DNA of 64,000 nucleotides from Tetrastigma voinierianum (Eukaryota > Streptophyta > Magnoliopsida > Vitales > Vitaceae): the NCBI GenBank assembly GCA_016808115.1, contig JAEQBH010000193.1, positions 4,774,001 through 4,838,000 on the forward strand, read 5' to 3'. Positions 37,450-47,866 of the stretch are shown here, in pieces (within the stretch, counting starts at the first letter, position 1; each line of letters opens with the position of its first letter). The notes below the pieces were generated by a model. The model did no database searches. It was not told the DNA's origin and worked only from the letters and a program-made list of their open reading frames with translations. The translations under genes were made by a program, and so were the position numbers.

Positions 37450-37740
37450 GGTCATGTATAGTGTTCACACTCCATGGCCCAGCCGCGCACACGCCGCACG
37501 TCACGGCCGTGACGCGGGCCTCCCCGCCGTGTCGCCCGTGCCCCGCCGAGTCGCGGCGCATGGGCTTCAGGTCGCAGGCTACCGCTGCGACGCAAGGCCG
37601 CCGGGCCAGGTCGCAACGCCTACCGGGCCGCGGTTGCGTAGCCTCTGGCCGCGTCAGGCCCCCGCGGTCGCCGCTACATCACGCCGCCGTCGTATCGCAG
37701 CCTCCTGGCCGCAGGTCGCACGCATAGCCGATGCATAGTG
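37450..37740 (-). other. GC-rich island in the Gypsy D leader
   Basis: About 290 bp that are strikingly GC-rich (CGCCGC, GGCCGCG, GTCGCA-type repeats), between AT-rich flanks with A/T homopolymers. It contains imperfect repeats of GCAGGTCGCA/GCCAGGTCGCAACGCC type. The open frames through it on the plus strand (37392-37727, 37454-37738) are a by-product of the composition. Function unknown. It sits between the primer site and gag. Confidence 0.65.
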
Positions 37741-37861
37741 GCCCCGTCTTCCTAGCCATGTCGCAAGACCAAGCACGCCCAGCTCTGTGTCACGATACAA
37801 ACCTAGTCAGACGCGTGGGACTCCATATCGAAAAATGGGCAATAGCCCATCCGGGGCCTCC

Positions 37862-38060
37862 CTCGCATTTTTTTCTCTTTTTTTTTTTTTCACTCATTTT
37901 TTTTTTTCATTTTGTTCCAGCTACTGGAAGACCACAAAAAAAAAAAAATTTCATTTTCCAATAGAACCTAAAATATTTTTTTTTAAATATCTATTTTTTT
38001 TTTCCTGTTTTACACACTGTAAAACCTCAGAAAAAATTTCCTCAACACATTTTTTTTATT
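37862..38060. repeat. Poly-T / poly-A rich tract
   Basis: Several homopolymer runs of 7-12 T or A within 200 bp of the Gypsy D leader. No gene. Confidence 0.85.
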
Positions 38061-38196
38061 CTCCAAAGAGCCTCCTTTTCTATCTCCATAGATGCAAAGT
38101 AGTCCTGCACTCACCGCAATTCATACACCTCAAAATTTTTATGAGTTAAATTTAACCCTTTTTCTTTGTGCAAAACCGGGAGATACTGTCCGTAAA

Positions 38197-38198
<2 letters not shown>

Positions 38199-38262
<64 letters not shown>
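38199..38262. repeat. (TA)n microsatellite
   Basis: About 32 uninterrupted TA units in the Gypsy D leader. Confidence 0.95.
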
Positions 38263-38267
<5 letters not shown>

Positions 38268-38639
38268 TTTCCAATTCTGGACCATTTTGCCCAAAAATTC
38301 TCAAACGAACCTGAAACCTCAAACTTAGGGTTTTGTTTTCTCGACCCTAATGTTCAACACTTTCTCCTATGTTATTCACCAAGCATACAAAGCACACAAC
38401 ATACACAACAACACATGTTATGCACACCATTAACACATAAAACACCATGCATGTAGTGTTCTAATCCTGTCCCGTGACCGCCTAGGTAATCACATACCTA
38501 AACTCTAACATCGAGCCACACCAAGTTGTGGTGCTCTCACTCCTTAATGACCATGGCCTAAGCCCAAGTCCCTCAAGCCCTAGGTTTTCATTTACCTTAG
38601 CTCTACACCCATCGAGCTCCCAAGGTAATCGTCTACCTA

Positions 38640-38651
38640 GCTCTGATACCA
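38640..38651 (-). other. Gypsy D primer binding site
   Basis: GCTCTGATACCA on the plus strand is TGGTATCAGAGC on the element strand, the exact complement of the initiator-Met tRNA 3' end. It starts three bases from the 5' LTR end. Confidence 0.93.
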
Positions 38652-38654
38652 AGC

Positions 38655-40481
38655 TGTGACGCCCCATTTCCCGGGGGTCCGTTGACAACCCGTCAACCCG
38701 GTTAGGAATACTGCGGATGCTCTGCAACCCGACACCACTCACGGAAATCGGGCAGAGTCCCCTTTGTACGGGAGCTCTACCCAAAGTACAACCTGTCCCA
38801 ACATTGTACAACGACCACACCGGGTCCACGTGCGAGTAAAAATGGCCACTTGGGCCCATGCATCAATACTCACAAAATATATCTCAACCAACTACATTAC
38901 ATGGTTCAAGAGTTAATAAATCACTCTTAATTCAAACATATATTAAAAGTTAGGGTTTCTAATACATGTTATACAAAAGTATCTACCAAAGCCACATGTC
39001 GGCTTTCTTCTCAAACGCGGCCTCTAGTGAGCGTCGTCCTCCCGTATAATTCTCGTGACTAAATAATGATCCTCGATTGTAGCGAAAGAACAAAGAAATG
39101 ATAATTTCCTACATGGGTTACTCCCCACCTAAGTGCACATGTCATGGCAATCAATCACACTCTAGCAAATACATGATCCTACTTGAATGCCTACATGTCC
39201 AATCTCATGTCTCGAGTCCTCACCGACTCCCTCACACATGCCTAAGCCAAATGCGAGCAAAAATACAGTTTTCAAAACAAAAGCTTTTTGTTCTTGAAAA
39301 CACACTACCGAGTTTCGGTAAATATATTGAACAACCCTCCGAGGTGAAATTTTGGGTAATTCTTCGATACGCGCCACGGGTCGCCGAGATGAATTGTTGA
39401 CAATCCTCCACAAGTAAATTTCTTAAAATCTTCTCCTTGAAATTCCTTTCACTACCGTTTTCACTTTTCTTTCAATTTCTTCATGTCATGCACTCACACC
39501 TACCATCTAGGGTGCCCCTTGCTTGCATATGGAATGCATTACGCCAATTCCAACACCATGCTAATATATTTACATGCATATATTAACACAATTAACTCAT
39601 AAATCATGTTATTCAATCTCTACAACACACACCAAAATTAGCTCACATGGGCTAATTAACCAATAAAGCAATTCATTTTGAATCACCCAAACCATGCAAA
39701 AATCACAAACAATTAACGTGAATCAAAGGAAACCCTGGGTCGGCACTGCTCACTCGCCACATATGATTTCTTCAATTTGCCTCAAAGATTTGAGACCGAT
39801 AACAAGGCCATCCAGGCTTCAACAAATCTCCATCCATTAAAATGGCTCTTAGCCAAAGAATAAACCAAGTAGGAAAAAATCCCTACCTTTTAGAGTTGTC
39901 AGAACTCCACAAAATCAGTGCCCACGCGTAGCCCTTGCCGCGTAGAACAACTTTGCTTCTTGCTCCGTAAAGAACCGACGGTCCGAACGCTAGGAAATCT
40001 AGAGAGAAGTCACTCTTTCTCTCTCTAAAAACTGGATCTAAAGCATCTACTGCCCGTTTTTTTGTTTCCAATTGAAGAAGAAAACTATTCTTTTTTGCCT
40101 TATTCATTTAAACTTTTCAATAATTCCATTTGTGTCCTTAAGTTGGATTCGACACATGTATTAATCTAAATATCTATCTCCATCATCTCACTAATCACGC
40201 AATATGCGTCATACGGTACATGTAAGTAGTGACTTTGTCAACATCACACACAGTTTTTCATGTATAAGCCGTCATACGACACCCGACACCCGGTGCCTCG
40301 AAAAAAGTGAAATTTCAACTGTCCCGGAATTTGACGAAATTCGACGTTGTAGTTGGATTTCACGAGACGATTTCAACGGTGAAGTCCATTTCATCCTTCG
40401 AGATCTAGAAAAATTTCGAATTTTGACCGAAATTACCATTTTACCTTTTTTTAGAAAATTCGAATTTTCCTAAGTTTTACA
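38655..40481 (-). repeat. Gypsy D 5' LTR
   Basis: On the plus strand it begins TGTGACGCCCC and ends TTTTACA (1,827 bp). It is the same family as the solo LTRs at 365-2236 and 42126-44126: shared start, shared TTACTCCCCACCTAAG block (39118-39133; also 729-744 and 42484-42499), and shared 3' block (about 40290-40481). Confidence 0.92.
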
Positions 40482-41047
40482 CATTATTCATTTATGACCC
40501 TTAGGTCCTCATTTGACATTTTTACCAAATTTATTTAGCTCCTGTAAAATTTCCAGATTTGTATCATTTTTCGTTTTTAGCCATTTAAAAGCCAAAAAAA
40601 TATGATTCAAATTATTTTACACCCTGAACATGTTATTAAACTGTTAGGGTATTTTCTATGTGTTACAGGAAGCCTCGCCGAAAAATAAATTTACACGCGC
40701 TCACACGCGCCGATCTCCGGTCCGGCGCTGAAAATCACTCGTCGGCGCGTGGCGGCGCGTGTGACATTATTTTTACAGGCACCTCCTCCAGCAAGTGCAT
40801 CTACCGCCGACTAGCCCATCCATCCACTCCACACGCCTCACCGTCGCTGAAAAAGCCCTTCTTTTTCACTTTTTCTCTCCGACCACTGTTACTACGTTTT
40901 TCTGTCACTTGAATCTCCATTGTTCTTGGTGTTTTCTGGAGCTCTACGACATTTCCAGGACCTTAGGAGTTGTTTCTGTTGATTCCTACTAATTTCTCAT
41001 CTCTATGGCTGAAAAGGTCAGACTTTTAATTCTTTTGTATTTGGAAC

Positions 41048-41910
41048 TCCTATGATCACCTTAGATAAACTCACAAGGAGTGAAAATTATCAGCCATGGG
41101 TAGACTCAGTGGACCTTTGGTTTATTGGTAATGGATGTGAGGATCATCTTACTACTGTGGACACAAGTATTCTTGAAGATAAACGTACACAATGGCAAAA
41201 AAACTAATGCTTTACTTTGCAATATTCTTTGGCAATCTATTGATGCCAAGACTCTATATAATATCAAATTATAAAACTTGCTACACTCTTCCCGAATTAG
41301 GTAAAGAAACTGCATAAAGAATGATATCTCACTGGCCTCTACCAAGTAATATTCCATCGCCAATTTGAAACAAATTTCAAGATGGATATATCTTCTTATG
41401 GTGGACGAATGTTTGCCTTTAAGGATGAACTTATCTCTATTTTTCCAAAGTCTACTAATACTGAGACTTCCCTGTCCAAGATGGATCGAGTCTTTATGAT
41501 CATTCTTCTGCTTAACCTCGAGCCAGATTTTGAGAACATCCAAGAACAGATACTTGCTAGAGTAGTTATTCCAAACTTTGATGAGGCTCTTGCTCGGTTA
41601 CTTCGCCACACCTCCACTACCACTCAATCCATGCGATTTGAGATTACACCGGACACTTCTGTGATGGTTTCTCAGTCTCTTTCTTGAGGTGATTCCAGAG
41701 GTGGACGCGGTAGCAACCGAGGTAGAGGACAACGTCCTCAATGCACATACTATCATAGGCTTGGACACACTTGTGATCGATGCTATCAGTTACATGGCCG
41801 ACCTCCTCAGATCGCTTCATTTCGCCGCTGATCATTCGGAAGATGTTCGAGTCTCTCGTCTAAGGGAGCTCATCCACACCTCAAGGCCATTCTTACTCCT
41901 GCAAATATGA
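41048..41910 (+). pseudogene. Copia E gag with zinc knuckle
   Basis: Copia gag of the UBN2-like type. It opens with MITLDKLTRSENYQPWVDSV (about 41051) and GCEDHLTTVDTSI, then after frame shifts has an open block at 41382-41687 (MDISSYGGRM, MIILLLNLEPDFENIQEQI, NFDEALARLLRH). The zinc knuckle near 41737-41785 reads CTYYHRLGHTCDRC, in which the second Cys of CxxC is Tyr. Breaks near 41205 and 41270, and a stop at 41685, disrupt it. Confidence 0.85.
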
Positions 41911-42125
41911 GGAGCACCTTCATCTCACTCATGTGCCTAAATCTTCCTCCATTGCTTCCGTCTGACCGTAATGTCACCTGGCCACTCAGACATCCATCCG
42001 TGACCTCGATCCTCGATACTGTGAGCCTCTAATCATATCCCTGGTAATAAAGACCTTTTTTCTTCTTATACCTTTCCGTCTCCTTTACCTACAATTACCT
42101 TAGCTAATGGTTCTCAAACCATAGC

Positions 42126-44126
42126 TGTGACGCCCCAAATCCCAGGGGTCTATTGATAACCCGTTAACCCGCGGAAAACCTATGTCTCATGTCATGAGAT
42201 CTATACATGAGTAAAAATGGCCACTTTGACCCACATCAATACTCACCAAAAATCTAACCAACTATATCACAATAGTTCAAGAGTTATTACATTACTCTTA
42301 ATACAAACATATATTAAATCTTAGAATTCTAATACATGTTATACAAAAACATCAAAGTCACAATCCGGCTTTCTTCTAAAAATCGGCCTCTAATGAGCGC
42401 CGTCTTCTCGAACACTCCATGTACCTGAAATAATGTTCTTCTCGACATACGAAAGAATGCCAAGAAATAGAATTCCTACATAGTTACTCCCCACCTAAGC
42501 GCACATGCAATGATTCAACATAAACGCATTCAAGCAAATGCATGATCCTTACTCTGAATGTCTACGTGATACGGATGAGAATGCGACCACCCTTTTCCCA
42601 CTTCTCGAGCCCTCACTCGACTCCCTACACATGTCTAAGCCAAATGCGAGGTGATCGCTTTCAAACAAAAGGTTTTGTTCTCGGAAACGCATCACCGAAG
42701 TTTCTGCAAATATATTACCACCTCTCCTCGAGGAGAATCGTTGATCATTTTTCCGAAATACCATGGTCACCTCCGAGATGAACTGCTGACCACTCTCCAA
42801 GGCAATTCTTCTCGAAAATCTTTCCCTTTGAAATTCCTTTCACAACCATTTTCCATTTTCATTTCCTTCACGCCACGACTCACCTAATTTTCTGTGCTGT
42901 CCCTTTGCAGTATGAAATGCATTATGTCATTTCCAAACAATTCATGTTAATATATAAATCATGCATATACTAACTCACAACATCATGTTATTCAATTCTT
43001 ATCAATAACATCAAAATTAGCTCACTTGAGCTAATCACAATTTATTTCCAATGACTTACACACAATTATATTTTTATATAATTCAACATCATGTTAACAC
43101 ATTTAATTATATGCATTAACAATTTCTTTCACACAATTCAAGCCATCCAATTCAAGCAATATCTTGCTTACAACACACATGGGCCATTTTCGGTCAATTG
43201 TTAAATTGGGACTGCTTTTAACAGCCTCCACGAGCAAAGGTCAACCGTGCTCCACTCACCAAGCACTCCGCTCCACTTTGTGGAACCAACCATGGCCATT
43301 TCCGGCCCAATACTAAACCATAATTTATTGCATAAATTATCACAATAAACCACCCAAACAATTCCTAAACTCGTCCAAAACGGGTTCCAAAATTCCAACA
43401 CCCGGGGCCCCAAGTTCGAGACCGATCAAATCCGCCACTTAACGCCGGTCTCAAATCAACCGATCATTTACAAAGCTCTTAAAGCTAGAAAATACTTAGA
43501 AATTAAGAAGACCTCTACCTCTTGGAGTTATGAAACTCCACAAAAACTAGTGCCGCAGCGTAGCCCTTGCAGCGTAGAACAACTTTGTGGCAGCGTCTGA
43601 GGCCTGTGGTCGTAGGGAAATCTGAAAGTTGCACTTTCTCTCTCTAAAAAACCTCCATTTTTTAAATCTACACTCTCCCTTCTCCCCTACTGCACATACC
43701 AGCCAAATGGAGAAGAAAGCTCCTCTTTTTGTCCCCCTCATTGCCATTTGTCAAGCCATCATTGGCTCGGCCCAGATTCCTTATCCATTTAATCCTGACC
43801 TTTGATTTTCCTGATTAGGAAGTGCCACTTGTCACCATGGTTTTACAATTCCGAGATTATTTCGTTCTGCACTAATGCATAGCTGCTGTGGTGCCACTCA
43901 AAATGTGTCAAGTGTCTACTACCTCACCTTTCTCGTTCACTCGAAAAGCGTGTAAATTCATTTGTCTAGGGGGTCGATGAGGAGTCGACGTAGTAGCTAG
44001 ATTTGCGAGGCGATTCAGCCCCAATAGTCAGTTTAGGTAAGTAGGATGCAAATTTTTTTTTTTTTTTTTTTTTATTTTGGCCATTATGGTGTTTTGAGAA
44101 AAATTAGATTTTCTCAGGGTTTCACA
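42126..44126 (+). mobile_element. Second solo LTR of the TGTGACGCC family, nested in Copia E
   Basis: Begins TGTGACGCCCC and ends GGTTTCACA (2,001 bp), flanked by ATAGC (42121-42125) and ATAGT (44127-44131). The interrupted copia protease/pre-integrase reading resumes directly after it. No internal coding region. A run of about 22 T (44049-44072) lies near its 3' end, where the conserved block is more decayed than in its relatives. Confidence 0.87.
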
Positions 44127-44131
44127 ATAGT

Positions 44132-45617
44132 TAAAGGCATTGGCTCGGTTTTTCCCCTCCCTTCCTTGCTCCTTACCTCTGTACTTTATGTTCCTAATTT
44201 TCCTTTTAATCTTATTTCTATTAGTAAGTTGACTCGTGACCTTCATTGTATACTTCCTTTTCCACACAACTCTCTGTGTACGGGACCCAGTACGGGAGAA
44301 CGATTGGCATCGGACATGATCCTGAGGCCTCTTTCCTTATCAGCTCGCCTCTTTGTTCCATTGCTTGCACTTCCACGAAAGCTCCTCTCCTCCTCCACAG
44401 TTGTCTCGGTCATCCAAGCCTTTCTAAGTTTTGGAAGCTGGTTCCTCATTTTTCTAGTTTATCTTCGCTTAAGTGTGAGTCTTGTCGGCAGGAAACATGC
44501 AGGTGTCTTGTTCTAAGCGTTTAGATCACGAATGAAATCTCACTTTTGAGCTTGTTCACACTAATGTTTGGGGTCCTTCTAGGTCTACCTCTACTTTAGG
44601 ATTTCGTTACTTTATTACTTTTATAAATGATTATTCTCGATGTACTTGGTTATTTTTAATGAAAACTCGAGCTGAGTTATTTTCTATCTTTCAAAAATTT
44701 CATGTTGAAATTCGCACTCAATTCAATACTTATATTCGTATTTTAAGAAATGATAATGCAAAAGAATATTTCTCTACGACATTCTCTTCTTTTATGTCTT
44801 CCCATGGAATTCTTTACCAATCCTCTTGTGCTTACACTTCTCAACATAATGGAGTGGCTGAGCGTAAGAATTGTCATTTAGTTGAGACAGTTTGCATTCT
44901 CCTCCTCCATCATAAGGTTCCTCAGTATTTTACGGGGATGCTATACCATTTGCTTGTTTGTTGATTAATCCCTTATGCCCTCCTGCGACTGCATGATCGG
45001 ATCCCTCATTCTATCTTACTACCTACTTAACCTCTCTATTACCTCCCTCCTCGTGTCTTTAGTTGTGTTTGTTTTGTTCATATTCTCACTCCTGGGCAAG
45101 ACAAACTTTATGTCAAAGGCATGAAGTCTTCTTAGGTTATTCTAGCCTTCAAAGGGGTTATCGTTGTTATTCTCCTGATACTAATCGCTACTTTATCTCT
45201 GCTGATGTCACCTTCTTTGAAGATTCCTCATTCTTCTCCTCTGCAGTTTGTTCTTCTGTTCCAGATGTCTTATCTATTCCTCTTGTTTTACCCTCTCCCG
45301 ATTTCCCTTCTCCACCTACAGATGTCTTGACTCGACCGCTTCAAGTCTATACTCACCGTCCTTGTCCTCCTCCAGGGCCTCGTGTTGACTCATCTCTTAT
45401 GCCGCAGTCATTTCCTGCTCCAGTTCCTCAACCATCTGATGATCTACCTATTGCCATTTGGAAAGGTACCCACTCTACTTCTAACCCACTTCTTGTTTAT
45501 AATTTTCTTAGTTTTCATCGTTTATTTTTACCCTACTTTGCATTTGTTTCCACCTTGTCTTTTGTCTCTACCCCTAAAAGCACTAGTGAGGCTCTCTCTT
45601 ATCCGGGCTGGAAATAG
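44132..45617 (+). pseudogene. Copia E pre-integrase and integrase
   Basis: After the solo LTR the copia frame gives VLYVPNFPFNLISISKL (about 44178-44230), then LHSCLGHPSLSKFWKL and a CESCR zinc pair (44390-44490). Integrase follows: VHTNVWGPSRST (about 44552-44590), FINDYSRCTWLFLM (44618-44660), RNDNAKEYFS (44748-44776) and SQHNGVAERKN (44837-44870). The residue normally Asp in the VHxDVWGP motif is Asn here, so the DDE triad is damaged as well as the frame. A Pro/Ser-rich linker (45200-45480) separates integrase from RT. Frame breaks at about 44520 and 44965. Confidence 0.87.
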
Positions 45618-46870
45618 GCAATGGTTAAGGAAATTTATGCTCTTTACTCCAATGACACATGGGAACTTGTCGCTCTTCTTCCTGGCAAGTCTCCTATTAG
45701 TTGTCGTTGGGTTTATACAGTGAAGGTGGGACCTAATGGTCAGATTGATCGGCTTAAGGCCCGTTTGGTTGCCAAGGAGTACACTCAGCAATATGGCTCT
45801 AACTATTATGATACTTTTTCTCCGGTGGCCAAGATTACCTCTGTTCGCTTGCTTCTTTCTATGACTGCTATGCGTTCATGGCTCCTTTTTCAGTTGGATA
45901 TCAAGAATATATTTCTTCATAGTGATCTCGCTGAGGAGGTTTATATGGAGCAACCACGGTTTGTTTCGGGAATTTTAGTTTGGTATGCAAATTACGTCGT
46001 TCCTTATATGGTTTGAAACAATCACCTCGAGCTTAGTTTAATCGGTTTAGCTTAGCTTAGTGGTTCAGGAGTTTGGCATGATTTGAGCGCGTGAACCGTT
46101 CCGTTTTATCACATTCATCCTCTTCGGACGGTGTATTTACTTGATTGTTTATGGATGACATTATGTCTGAGTGACCACGCGGTAGTGACCAGGCTTCGAA
46201 CAACACATCTTGGCCTTTCAAACAAAAGACTTGGGGAAACTCAAGTATTTTCTAGGCATTGAAGTAGATTAGTCTAATTTCGGAGTGGTTATTTCTCAAA
46301 GGAAGTATACCTTGGATATATTGACAGACATTAGTATGTTGGACTATAAGCCTGTAGACACTCCTATGGATCCGAATGTCAAACTTGTACCAAGTCAGGG
46401 GGAGCTTCTACGAGATCTAAGGAGATATGGAGACTTATAGGTAAACTGAACTATCTCACTATCACTCAGCCTGACATCTCGTTTCTTGTGAGCGTAGTTA
46501 GGCAGTTCCTACAATCACTTTGTGATAGCCATTGGGATGTTGTAGTTCGTATTCTTCGTTATATCAAAGGAACACCAGGTCAAGGGGTGTTGTATGAGAG
46601 CATGCAAGTCATCACCAGGTTGTTAGCTCTGATGATGCATCTTTGGGCGGAGGCTCACCCACATATAGAAGTTCTACATCAGGGTATTGTGTGTTCATTG
46701 GAGGTAACTTAATATCACGGAAGAGTAAGAAACAAGATGTAATTATCCGGATCCAGTCATTGGCCAGTCATTATGGCGGCACTTGACGTGAGCTACCGTA
46801 TGATTGAAGCATCTTATCGAGAAATTTAGGTTGGGAAGGATGAACAAATGAAACTTATATATGATAATTA
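45617..46870 (+). pseudogene. Copia E reverse transcriptase and RNase H
   Basis: The RT block opens at about 45620: MVKEIYALYSNDTWELV, ISCRWVYTVKVGPNGQIDRL, KARLVAKEYTQQYG, DTFSPVAKITSVRLLLS and LFQLDIKNIFLHSDL (the usual DVKNAFLHGDL). The open frame ends at 46016, followed by broken SLYGLKQS-like and connection segments. VDYKPVDTPMDPN-like and RILRYIKGTPGQGVLYES appear at 46345-46600. The RNase H end (ISRKSKKQDV and the SAEAEYR-equivalent) lies near 46718-46810. Many stops; inactive. Confidence 0.87.
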
Positions 46871-47084
46871 AAGCGCCTTGCATATTTCATCTAACGATTT
46901 TAGTAGGATGGCCAAAGCAGCGTAGTGGATTATTTTTATCGGATAAAGGTGCGTCGGGATGCGTGGCTCTGAATTTTATCGACTCTGAATGACTGACTAG
47001 CGGTTCTTGTCTGAAGTCTGCTGAGTCACCAGATAAAGTATATCACGACGAGCAGATTAACAGCGCATATGCTCCGGCAGGGAG

Positions 47085-47249
47085 TGTTAGTGTTTAGTTT
47101 CTGTCAGTTTAGGTTCTTTTAAATGCTTTGTTTAGTCTGCAATTAGACTCACAACTCTATTTCTTTTTTAATACTTATTGGTGTATAAATATGTATATTT
47201 CCTCCTTTTGTAAATTAATGAGAATCAATATGTTTTTTTTCTCTCAACG
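47085..47249 (+). repeat. Copia E 3' LTR
   Basis: Starts TGTTAGTGTTTAG after a purine tract and ends TCTCAACG, about 10 bp from the P450 exon 2 donor. It matches 29578-29744 with moderate divergence. Confidence 0.87.
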
Positions 47250-47258
47250 GTTAGCAAC

Positions 47259-47866
47259 CTGCATGTCTACTTCTTGGTTGTGGAAAGATGCTTCCCTAAG
47301 AATGGCAGAGAGCTTGAGGCTAACTCCCTGAATACAACAGTGCTGAAATCTCTCAAGTTCTTCGACGCAAACTCGAAGCTTGCCATCTTCCTTTGCCTCC
47401 TCCAGAGCTCACCATCTACATTGAAAATCCCGTTGCCAAGCAAGACTTCCATGTATGAATGATACACCTCACCCTTAAGAAAATGTAAAGCTCTTGAACT
47501 CACTGTAAAAGAATTTAAAGAAAATTTAACTTGATGTGAAGCATGAGAAGTTTCACCTTGGGATAATTGGCAAAGTTGGTCTTTAAGACATGCTCTACAG
47601 GCAGGATCTGCAATATAGGTATAAGTAGTGAAAGGCATTGGGACCACGACAGTTTTTGACTTGGCCAAGTATTTGACAAGCCAGTCATGCATTCTGTCAT
47701 AGTTTATTAGCTACTCAATTGCTGCCCCAACTAACGGCCAATTTTTGGGGCCTTTTCTCTTCCTCTGGCTCCACCTGTGGATGGCTATCCATGTCAAGAC
47801 ACAGCAAGATACCATCAATATTCCCTTGTTGCATCCAGCTGGGCCTATTTTCCTCTCTTCTTCCAT
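47259..47866 (-). pseudogene. CYP704-like cytochrome P450, exons 1-2 (N-terminal part)
   Basis: Exon 1 (47557-47866) starts at ATG 47864-47866, with MEEERKIGP and a hydrophobic anchor GILMVSCCVLTWIAIH for ER membrane insertion. RKGPKNWPLVG follows, then MHDWLVKYLAKSKTVVVP and EHVLKTNFANYPK. Exon 2 (47259-47474) has YHSYMEVLLGNGIFNVDG, ELWRRQRKMASFEFASKNLR (C-helix WxxxR) and HNQEVDMQ. Lesions: a TAG stop replacing the expected Gln after GAAIE (about 47710), a frame loss in IADPAC/EHVL (about 47590), and a one-base loss after FRELAS in exon 2 (about 47320). With exons 3-6 the coding length would be about 1.58 kb, normal for CYP704. Loss of function is likely unless the lesions are assembly errors. 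Confidence 0.87.

Larger units (their letters stand above)
32585..40481 (-). mobile_element. Gypsy D: minus-strand Tekay/Del-type chromovirus
   Basis: Reading on the minus strand: 5' LTR (40481-38655), primer site TGGTATCAGAGC (38651-38640), GC-rich leader, gag (about 37100-36580), protease, RT, RNase H, integrase and chromodomain (36310-33000), polypurine tract (32880-32868), and a truncated 3' LTR (32867-about 32585). The pol order (RT before integrase) is Ty3/gypsy, and the C-terminal chromodomain-like ESTWERDDTMRATYP (about 33060-33015) points to a chromovirus. It lies inside the Tekay-like LTR, with CATTA (40482-40486) as right flank. The left duplication cannot be found because the 3' LTR is truncated. 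Confidence 0.87.
30002..40667 (+). mobile_element. Tekay-like LTR nested in Copia E, itself split by Gypsy D
   Basis: Starts TGTAATGTC and ends TGTGTTACA. Identical GGAAG flanks (29997-30001 and 40668-40672) mark a 5-bp duplication in the copia leader. The segment 31590-31760 shares ATTAGTACACTTGGT and TAGAGTCCAAGAAC blocks with the 3663-8572 LTR. The tail 40482-40667 (TTATGACCCTTAGGTC ... CTGTTAGGGTAT) matches 8395-8572. No coding region of its own is visible. Gypsy D occupies about 32585-40481, so the LTR's own sequence is about 2.8 kb, shorter than its relative. A deletion at the Gypsy D left edge is likely. The left start differs from the usual TGTCACACCCC. Confidence 0.65.
29578..47249 (+). 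mobile_element. Copia E: Ty1/copia element inside the P450 intron
   Basis: LTRs at 29578-29744 and 47085-47249, opposite in orientation to the host gene. The coding order is gag (41048-41910), protease/pre-integrase (42060-44520), integrase (44530-45100), RT (45617-46250) and RNase H (to about 46870). A GGCAGGGAG purine tract (47076-47084) precedes the 3' LTR. It is interrupted by the Tekay-like LTR plus Gypsy D (30002-40667) in its leader and by a solo LTR (42126-44126). Without these it would be about 5.0 kb, normal for copia. I could not identify a convincing target duplication: the flanks TTTGT (left) and GTTAG (right) do not match. Confidence 0.87.
29415..47258 (-). other. 17.8-kb P450 intron filled with nested retrotransposons
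   Basis: The exon 2 end ...GACATGCAG is followed by the donor GTTGCTAACC (minus strand, from 47258). Exon 3 starts GACTTACTTATG after the acceptor TTTTGTAG (ending at 29415). Joining the exons gives the family-typical DMQ/DLLMRMTL sequence, so this is a genuine intron position. Only about 165 bp at the exon 3 end and about 10 bp at the donor end are not Copia E. Host-derived intron sequence is therefore probably 29415-29577 plus a few bases. Confidence 0.85.

Noticed and set aside
37392..37738. Arg/Ala/Pro-rich ORFs in the GC-rich island
   Set aside because: Two overlapping frames are open at once because of high GC; no recognisable domain, and the position is the retrotransposon leader on the opposite strand.
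42549..42887. Overlapping ORFs of 78-83 codons on both strands
   Set aside because: They lie inside the solo LTR 42126-44126; related LTRs do not keep the frames.
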